Assembly: GCA_050633525.1 (NCBI GenBank)
Contig: JBOEGR010000009.1
Location: forward strand, 1-64,000
Direction of reading: 5' to 3'
DNA: 64,000 nt
From: CANLBN01 sp050633525
GTDB taxonomy: Bacteria > Pseudomonadota > Gammaproteobacteria > Pseudomonadales > Cellvibrionaceae
The notes beneath the pieces were generated by a model. That model was not told where the DNA came from. It saw nothing but the letters and a program-made list of their open reading frames with translations, and made no database searches. The translations under genes were made by a program, and so were the position numbers. Below are positions 57,726 through 64,000 of this stretch, one piece after another (positions within the stretch are counted from its first letter, which is position 1; each line of letters starts with the position of its first letter).

Positions 57726-58081
57726 GAGTACCTCTGCTAAATAGAGTGATCAATATGTTATAATTGTGAACTGTTTCGCATAAAGATGGATTTTCTGCTT
57801 GGGTGGGTGTGCAAGGGGAAATTTAGAGTGTTATCTAGTTCTCAAATCTGACAATATCGCTATCACTTCAGCTCCTTTTTAGGTATTTTCACTGCTATAA
57901 CTACTTATATAGCGGCTTATTTATGAAATGTAATAAGCTGCATAGAGTAATAGTGGGCACTTGAATAGTCATTTGATGTCATAAGTACTCGGCATCTTTG
58001 TTTATTCTTTAATAAAATAATAAATAATGGCTCTCGGTATTACTACGAGGCCGTTCAGCAATGGCTTGAGGTATAAGCTTC
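57726..58081. other. Spacer within the envelope cluster
   Basis: 356 bp without a gene. It is AT-rich, with a loose pairing GCTATAACTACTTATATAGC (about 57893-57912) and a T-rich stretch, but no clear terminator. It probably holds the promoter for the following TPR genes. No operator is recognised. Confidence 0.35.
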
Positions 58082-58630
58082 ATGATGAAAATGACAAGAC
58101 TCTTTTTCCTGAATACAGCAATCATAATGTTGCTTGGTTTCAGTTTTTCTGCATTTTCTGAAACAGATGCAGACTCCTTAGCTGAGGTTAAAAAAATATC
58201 TCAAGATATCCAAGACCTTAAGGAAGAGGTTATTGCCTTAAATAAAGATCTTCGGTTGATGGAAGAAACTTTATTGTTCCCATCGTCTACACGCTTTTCA
58301 ATTTTTCTTTCCGTTAGCTCAGGGCGTTTTTTCACACTCGAAAGCGTTAAGTTGAAAATAGATGGAAAGTTAGTGAATACCCACGTTTATTCAGATAAGC
58401 AAAGGCAGGCTCTTATTCGGGGTGGTGTGCAAAAACTTTGGATTACTAATATTAATGAAGGTAAGCACCTAGTGACTGCGTTTTTTACCGGCGTAGGCCC
58501 TAATGGTCGAGACTATAAAAGAGCTATTGATTTAGACTTTGAAAAAGGCCCCGGTAGTGAGTACATGGAATTAGTGGTTACCGATGATGGCTCTATTCAG
58601 GAACCTGTCTTTCGCATTAAGCGTTGGTAG
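58082..58630 (+). CDS. Periplasmic coiled-coil / beta-domain protein
   Basis: A 182-aa protein. The signal peptide ends FSAFSET. Heptad-like helices cover about residues 30-65 (ISQDIQDLKEEVIALNKDL), then a beta-sandwich-like domain (SSTRFSIFLSVSSGRFFTLESVKLKIDG, seen in parts, and GKHLVTAFFTGVGPNGR). No family is named. The ending EPVFRIKRW is compact. It precedes a TPR gene by 6 nt, so the two are coupled. An adaptor between barrel and TPR proteins is conceivable. Confidence 0.65.
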   Translation: MMKMTRLFFLNTAIIMLLGFSFSAFSETDADSLAEVKKISQDIQDLKEEVIALNKDLRLMEETLLFPSSTRFSIFLSVSSGRFFTLESVKLKIDGKLVNTHVYSDKQRQALIRGGVQKLWITNINEGKHLVTAFFTGVGPNGRDYKRAIDLDFEKGPGSEYMELVVTDDGSIQEPVFRIKRW

Positions 58631-58636
58631 TGAGAT

Positions 58637-60394
58637 ATGAATTACTGCTGCCATTCTAAGTTTTCGGCTCGTTCACTGATCGTTTTTGTTTCGATATTAT
58701 TTTCTATCAATGTGCATTCTGCGCCAGTGGCATCCCATGTTAAATCGCTGCCTGAGTTAGAGTACGGCGTAGTCTTGTATGATTATTTTCAAAAAAATTA
58801 TTTTGACGCTTTGGTTGAGTATGAGTATTCATATTCGAAAAGCAATACGGTAGCGCGTTCGCCTTCGGGGCAGGTGTTAAAGGGCGGTATGATGCTGTCC
58901 TATGGCATGCCTAAAGCTTCGCAGATTTTGTTTAACGCTTTGCTTGATAATACAACATCGAATGATGTGAGTAATCGAGCGTGGTATTACCTTGCTAAAA
59001 TTTATTACAATAAGTCTGAATATAAAAATGCAAATGATGCTTTGAACAGAGTGGATGGCATCGTTCCTCAAGATATTTTCTTCGATTATTATTATCTCGC
59101 TACCTTAATCGGCAACCAAAAGCCGCTTAATGATTTTAACCAATCAACGCAAAATAATTTGTCATCTTATTTGCCAGGTTACCCTTATTTTTTGTTTAAC
59201 TTGGCCATTGTTTCTCTTAAGTCTGGGCAAGTTGAGCAAGCAGCAAGTTATTTGGGGCAGGTGTCAGAGTACTCGAGTAAAAGTGAAGAGTTGTCTTTGC
59301 TGTCTGATAGAGCTAAAAATGGCTTGGCTCAGTTAGCGCTTGAGGCAGGTGAATTACCAGTAGCTTGGAAACATTTAACCGGCATTCGTACCACTGGACT
59401 TTATTCTAATCGTGCTTTATTGGCTTATGCTTGGAGTGCGATAAAGTCAGAAAAATATACCCAAGCAATACCTGCACTCAAATTATTGAATCAGCGGTCT
59501 ATTGCCATTCCGGAAGTGCAAGAAACTAAAGTATTGTTAGCTTACCTTTATGAAAAACAAGGTCTGCCAAGAAAAGCTTTGGAGAGTAATATTTTTGCTG
59601 AAAAGGAATTTAAAATAGGTATCGAGAAAGTGACTGAGGCTAGGAAAATTATCGATGGCCTGAATGTTCCAAGAGAGTTTATCAATAATATAGAAGCCAT
59701 TATGGCTAAGTCAGATTGGTATGCCACAACACCATCAGTGGACTACCAAAAATTAACGCCTTTTTTAATTGATTTGATGTCTAGTAATGCGTTTAGTGAA
59801 GTCTTGCGTGAGCTGGCCGACCTTTACGTTATTCGCGATAACCTCAATTCGTGGTTGGAGCGTTCTACACAGCACAAAGTTATACTCGAAAATGCCGATA
59901 AGAAAAACTTTGATTCCGAGCTGTCTGATTTTTTTACTCGAAGCAAAGATCTGAAGACAAAGTTTGCGGATAAAAAATCTGAGTTGAAGTTGTACACCTT
60001 GACTCTCGAAGAAAAAGATCAAGAGCGTATGACTGCGTTATTGGAAACCGCTCAGAAAGAATTAGACTTTTTAGAAAGTAAAGTGTCAAAACTAACAGCA
60101 CTGGATTCGGCGTATAAGCAACCAGCTTCTTATCAGGCACTTGTTAAGCAAAATCGCCAGCGCTTAGAGAATCAATTATTGAAAACAGAAAGATATATTG
60201 ACCGTCTTGAACCTGTTATGCGCAAATTAGTTAATGCTGAGTTAGATAAGCACGAAAACAGAATGCGTTATTATTGGGCGCAATCGCGATTGGCTAAAGC
60301 TCGACTTTACGATGCTGAACTACTGTCACTCGAGAAACCTGCCGCTGTCAGCGATGCATCGAGTCAAGTAAAACCAATATCCGAGCTTAAATAA
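58637..60394 (+). CDS. Periplasmic TPR-repeat protein
   Basis: A 585-aa protein with a signal peptide ending NVHSAPV. Tetratricopeptide-like helical pairs cover about residues 40-340 (for example NRAWYYLAKIYYNKSEYKNANDAL and NLAIVSLKSGQVEQAASYL, seen in parts). The second half is a long coiled coil (LEEKDQERMTALLETAQKELDFL and further). The ATG start is near the previous stop (6 nt). As one of three TPR proteins in a row, it probably forms part of a periplasmic scaffold. Confidence 0.78.
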   Translation: MNYCCHSKFSARSLIVFVSILFSINVHSAPVASHVKSLPELEYGVVLYDYFQKNYFDALVEYEYSYSKSNTVARSPSGQVLKGGMMLSYGMPKASQILFNALLDNTTSNDVSNRAWYYLAKIYYNKSEYKNANDALNRVDGIVPQDIFFDYYYLATLIGNQKPLNDFNQSTQNNLSSYLPGYPYFLFNLAIVSLKSGQVEQAASYLGQVSEYSSKSEELSLLSDRAKNGLAQLALEAGELPVAWKHLTGIRTTGLYSNRALLAYAWSAIKSEKYTQAIPALKLLNQRSIAIPEVQETKVLLAYLYEKQGLPRKALESNIFAEKEFKIGIEKVTEARKIIDGLNVPREFINNIEAIMAKSDWYATTPSVDYQKLTPFLIDLMSSNAFSEVLRELADLYVIRDNLNSWLERSTQHKVILENADKKNFDSELSDFFTRSKDLKTKFADKKSELKLYTLTLEEKDQERMTALLETAQKELDFLESKVSKLTALDSAYKQPASYQALVKQNRQRLENQLLKTERYIDRLEPVMRKLVNAELDKHENRMRYYWAQSRLAKARLYDAELLSLEKPAAVSDASSQVKPISELK

Positions 60395-60435
60395 AACGAA
60401 TTGATATAACAATGTTACTTATAGTCATGGGAAAA

Positions 60436-63363
60436 ATGAAAAACTCATCTTTAAAATCTAAATGTAGACAAGTTCTTTTGCTTAGTGCATTAGGTCTGTT
60501 GTCTGCTTGTGGAAGTAATGAGCCTAAGACCTTGGCTAGTTTATCTTATGAGCCAGAAAAAGAGACGGATACTGCAGCCTCTCAACAAGTCATTCCAAAA
60601 TTAAGTCATGAGGAAGTACGCCAAGAGTATAAAGCTGTCCTAGATGTTTTGGCTGAAAAGGAGTTGAAAGAAAAAATTGAGAGACGCATAGCTGATGTGC
60701 ACATGATGGAAGGTGTGCAAAAACAAAATGCAGCTAAGACAGAATCGGGCTATTACAGTGAGGCAACGCAAGCCTACTTGGATGTGTTGGCTAAGTATCC
60801 TAACTCTCCAGGTAATGCGGAAATTTTGTATCAGTTGTCGAAAGCTTACGATAATGAAGGGCAACAAGATGAAGCTTTAGATAGTTTGACAAAGCTGACG
60901 ACTCGCTACCCCAACTATATCAATATTGCCGAAGCTAACTTTCGTAAAGGGGATATACATTTTAGTCGGCAGGAGTACAGAGAAAGCCTGACCGCTTATT
61001 TGGCTGTCGTAGAGTCTGGTAATAAAAATTTAGAATTAAACTCTCATTACATGGTGGGTTGGTCGCGTTATAAATTACTGCAGCACCGCCAAAGTATTGA
61101 TTCATTTACCTTTGTTTTAAATAGTTTGTTGTCTACGGGCGATAATGTTGATGCTTTAGGTAAAAAGGAAAAGCCGCTAGTGGAAGATTCCATTAGTTCG
61201 ATTAGTCTAGCGCTTGATAAGATTGGTGGTGCCGCTGAGGTGTCAACGATCCCGGCTTTAGCAAAACAAGAATACGTCTGGAGAGTTTATGACAACCTAG
61301 GTGACTATTATTTGTCTAAAGAGCTTTATGAGCAATCGGCTTCTACTTATCGCTTGTATGTTAACGAATATCAATATGCAGATAAGGCGCCGGACTTAAG
61401 AGTTAAATTGATTGATGCTTATATTGCGGGTGGCTTTGCTAAGCAATCCCTTATTGAAAAAGAAAAATATATCGATGCCTATGGCTTGGGCTCGCGCTAT
61501 GCTTCCTATCAAAAAGGGATTAGCCCCCCTATTAAATTAATCCTAAAAGATTATATTGATGAGTTAGCGAGTCATTTCCATAGTAAGGGTCAGTTGCACC
61601 AGAAAGAGCTTGCGGAGCTAAAAACAAAGCAAGCGCTTAAGCCAGACCCTGACGCTAATATCGCTCTACAACAGTCTGCTATTGCTTCTTTCGATAAAGC
61701 GGCTGATTTCTATACTCGCTTTATCGATACCTTCCCCGCAGATGAGCGAGTGGATGAAGTGACCTTCTTGAAAGCAGAGGTGTTATTTTCTTCTTATCAG
61801 TACCCTAAAGCGATTAAAGAATATCAAAAAGTGGCTTATCAGCCTCAGTCTCCTGGAGTCAAAGAAAATACAGTCAATGCTGGTTATGCAGCGATTATTG
61901 CACACGAAAAGCAGATCGAATTTCTGAAAACAGGTATGGCTTATGAGGAGCAAGTTCCTAAAAAGCCTTTAGCCGAGGACAGCCGTCAAGTACGCCGCTG
62001 GAGAGAAAGTGCAGTGGATAGTATGCTGGCGTATGCAGAAAAATTTCATACGGATGAGCGTTCGCCCGCGGTGTTAACCAACGCGGCAGAATATTTGTTT
62101 GGTCTTAATCGCTATAAAGATGCGATCGATGTATCCAGTGGCCTAATCGCTAAAAATGCCAATTTAAATAAAACGCTGAAAAAGACCGCTTACGGCATTA
62201 TTGCCTTGTCGTATTTTAATCTAGAAGATTATCAGCAAGCGGAAGACAACTATATTAGCCAGCGAGCCTTGGTAGATCCTGCTTCAGAAGAGTATGTTCA
62301 AATCTCAGAGCGTTTAGCCGCATCTATTTATAAAAAATCTGAGGTCATGATTGCTAAGGGTGAAAGTGTTGCTGCCATTGATCAATTATTAAAAATAAAA
62401 AGCTTAACGCCTAATTCCCCTATTCGTGTGACCGCACAATATGACGCTGCCACCTTATTGTTAGAAGCTAAGTTGTGGGATAGGGCAATTACTGAGCTTT
62501 TAGAATTGCAGCAATCTTATCCTGAATATGAATACGCAGTTGAATACCAGCGCAAATTGGCCTTTGCATACGAGCAAAAAGAAGATTGGGGTAATGCAGC
62601 CATTGCTTACGCGGTACTGGTTAACGATGATCCAGATGCCGCTATCCGTCAGGAAGCATTATTCTTAACTGCTACGATGCATCAGCGAGATGATAATTTA
62701 AATGCGGCTAATTTAAATTATGAAAGTTATATTCAATTGTATCCGCAGCCTTTTGATAACTATATGGAAGCTCATTACCATCTGGCGGCCAATAATGAGG
62801 CTCTTGAAAATCAAAGTACATTCAATCAATGGTTAAGTGCCATTATCGACGCTGACCAAAAAGCTGGGAGCCAACGTACCGATCGCAGCCGCTGGCTGGG
62901 CGCTTGGGCAAATGCCAAATACGGTGATTACTATTCATCTTTGTTTAATAAAGTCGAGTTAACGTTACCTATTGTTGAGAGCGTACCTAATAAAAACCAG
63001 TGGCTACAACAGGCATCAGCGAGTTATCAGGCAGCCGCTGATTACGGTATTTTAGAATTTGTAGCAATGTCGAGTTATAAAATTGGCGTTCTGTACCGAC
63101 AGTTTGGTAATGATTTACGCTCGGCGCCAACACCTGCCGATTTATCGGCCGATGATCAGCAAGTGTATGCAAATATTATCGAAGAGCAGGCGGCACCATT
63201 TGATCAGTTAGCAGCTGATTTACATCAGGCTAATATTGATCGCGCGTGGGGCGGTAAATTTAATCAGTGGATCAATAATAGTTTTACAGAAATGCGTACT
63301 TTAGATCCTAAGCGTTTTAACAAAGTTGAATTAATAGTGAGTTACGGTGATGGCATATATTAA
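60436..63363 (+). CDS. Large TPR lipoprotein
   Basis: About 975 aa from ATG 60436 (MKNSSLKSKCRQVLLL); ATG 60412 and 60427 are alternatives. The lipobox LLSACGSN places the acylated Cys at residue 25; Gly-Ser after it fit outer-membrane sorting. At least ten TPR-type helical pairs follow, such as AEILYQLSKAYDNEGQQDEAL, AYGIIALSYFNLEDYQQAED and LAFAYEQKEDWGNAAIAYAVL (seen in parts). There is no enzymatic motif. Such large lipoprotein solenoids act as structural connectors, like TPR lipoproteins of Myxococcus gliding motors. Confidence 0.82.
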   Translation: MKNSSLKSKCRQVLLLSALGLLSACGSNEPKTLASLSYEPEKETDTAASQQVIPKLSHEEVRQEYKAVLDVLAEKELKEKIERRIADVHMMEGVQKQNAAKTESGYYSEATQAYLDVLAKYPNSPGNAEILYQLSKAYDNEGQQDEALDSLTKLTTRYPNYINIAEANFRKGDIHFSRQEYRESLTAYLAVVESGNKNLELNSHYMVGWSRYKLLQHRQSIDSFTFVLNSLLSTGDNVDALGKKEKPLVEDSISSISLALDKIGGAAEVSTIPALAKQEYVWRVYDNLGDYYLSKELYEQSASTYRLYVNEYQYADKAPDLRVKLIDAYIAGGFAKQSLIEKEKYIDAYGLGSRYASYQKGISPPIKLILKDYIDELASHFHSKGQLHQKELAELKTKQALKPDPDANIALQQSAIASFDKAADFYTRFIDTFPADERVDEVTFLKAEVLFSSYQYPKAIKEYQKVAYQPQSPGVKENTVNAGYAAIIAHEKQIEFLKTGMAYEEQVPKKPLAEDSRQVRRWRESAVDSMLAYAEKFHTDERSPAVLTNAAEYLFGLNRYKDAIDVSSGLIAKNANLNKTLKKTAYGIIALSYFNLEDYQQAEDNYISQRALVDPASEEYVQISERLAASIYKKSEVMIAKGESVAAIDQLLKIKSLTPNSPIRVTAQYDAATLLLEAKLWDRAITELLELQQSYPEYEYAVEYQRKLAFAYEQKEDWGNAAIAYAVLVNDDPDAAIRQEALFLTATMHQRDDNLNAANLNYESYIQLYPQPFDNYMEAHYHLAANNEALENQSTFNQWLSAIIDADQKAGSQRTDRSRWLGAWANAKYGDYYSSLFNKVELTLPIVESVPNKNQWLQQASASYQAAADYGILEFVAMSSYKIGVLYRQFGNDLRSAPTPADLSADDQQVYANIIEEQAAPFDQLAADLHQANIDRAWGGKFNQWINNSFTEMRTLDPKRFNKVELIVSYGDGIY

Positions 63364-63376
63364 TGTCGAAAATGTT

Positions 63377-64000
63377 GTGAACAATGTGAAATATTTTCTA
63401 ACGATAATAATGTTGTCGCTACTGGTTGCTTGTGGGTCTGCGCCTATCGATGACAATAAGCCGGTAGTGTATGAGCCAAGCGCTGCTGTAGAAACGTCAA
63501 CGTTAATTTATATTCCAAAATTAAAAGTCGATAGCAAGGGGCAGCTTGTTGCTTATAAGGCAGAAACTAACCCTTATTTGCGAAGGCAGGGCAGTGTTCG
63601 AGGCGATTCAGTAGAAGCCTTTATTCAGGCCAAGCGTGCATTTAAAGCAAATAACTTGGATCAAGCACAGCTTATCTTAGAAGAGTTAACTGCGAGTAAT
63701 AAAAGGTTGTCTGGTCCATGGGTAATGTTGGGCGATGTTATTTTACAGCGAAATGAGTTAGATGAAGATACCCTGAATACTGCAGAGCAGCATTATTCTA
63801 AAGCGATTTTGATTAATAAATATAATGTGAATGCTTACCTTCGTTTGGCTAAAGTAAAGCGAATGCAGGGCGACTTTAGTAAAGCAAAAAGTACTTACGC
63901 AGATGTTTTGGCTTTGTGGAAGGATTTTCCTGAGGCGCATCTGAATTTGGGCATACTCTACGATATTTATTTAAATGATGATGTAAAAGCGCAGAAGCAT
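63377..64000 (+). CDS. TPR lipoprotein, truncated at window end
   Basis: The frame is open from GTG 63377 (or GTG 63386, encoding a signal MKYFLTIIM) to the last base, 208 codons without a stop. The lipobox is LLVACGSAP. TPR-like motifs follow (AFIQAKRAFKANNLDQAQLIL, AYLRLAKVKRMQGDFSKAKST, and HLNLGILYDIYLND). It starts 13-22 nt after the previous stop. The remainder of the gene lies outside the window. Confidence 0.75.
   Translation, partial: MNNVKYFLTIIMLSLLVACGSAPIDDNKPVVYEPSAAVETSTLIYIPKLKVDSKGQLVAYKAETNPYLRRQGSVRGDSVEAFIQAKRAFKANNLDQAQLILEELTASNKRLSGPWVMLGDVILQRNELDEDTLNTAEQHYSKAILINKYNVNAYLRLAKVKRMQGDFSKAKSTYADVLALWKDFPEAHLNLGILYDIYLNDDVKAQKH

Overview
The window reads as chromosomal DNA of a marine-type, aerobic gammaproteobacterium, possibly near the Cellvibrionales/Alteromonadales; this placement is inferred from gene content, not from a marker gene. 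It carries a complete Rnf complex, the metG / mrp / dcd neighbourhood known from Pseudomonas-like genomes, ppsR-ppsA, a FinR-Fpr-like pair and many divergent regulator-target pairs. Two runs of N (108 nt and 2 nt) show that it comes from a draft assembly; both lie in or beside mobile DNA.

Layout. 1-5.8 kb: poorly characterised genes (a small membrane protein overlapping a 248-aa unknown, a transglutaminase-like protein, an AAA ATPase, an exported protein, a coiled-coil protein). 6-15.4 kb: ankyrin protein, ABC-F ATPase, a carotenoid-oxygenase/DUF2141 operon facing a membrane LytTR regulator across 21-bp spaced direct repeats, a lipase-like lipoprotein, slyD. 15.4-24.8 kb: one long minus-strand unit metG-rnfA-yciI-like-rnfB-rnfC-rnfD-rnfG-rnfE-djlA, with a REPIN-like element built into the rnfC reading frame. 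25-33 kb: mrp, DUF427, dcd, a small plus-strand run, and divergent ppsR/ppsA.

33-41.5 kb is an integrated element in the 3' end of tRNA-Arg(UCG). It has an integrase next to the tRNA, an overlapping HTH gene, an XRE regulator, about 1 kb of hairpin-rich non-coding DNA, a second and unrelated tyrosine recombinase ending at an assembly gap, and cargo (trefoil-like secreted protein, cytochrome b561, nitroreductase, DMT exporter, PecS-like MarR regulator). A tRNA 3'-end repeat closes it at about 41.3 kb. Immediately outside lies a diverged second copy of the nitroreductase/exporter/MarR cassette with matching operators. Integrase arm-type repeats occur near both ends.

43.7-55.4 kb: detoxification and redox genes arranged as divergent regulator-target pairs (LysR with quinol monooxygenase/alcohol dehydrogenase, TetR with peroxiredoxin/thioredoxin-like/GST, FinR-like with Fpr), a 306-bp MITE-like element, and a substrate-binding protein divergent from a membrane diguanylate cyclase. 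55.6-64 kb, to the window end: a co-directional envelope cluster (SH3-barrel protein, two more outer-membrane barrels, a coiled-coil periplasmic protein and three consecutive TPR proteins, two of them lipoproteins). I read this as part of a Glt/Agl-like trans-envelope machine. It is the best candidate here for an undescribed system, and its expected energising TolQ/TolR-type genes would lie beyond the window.
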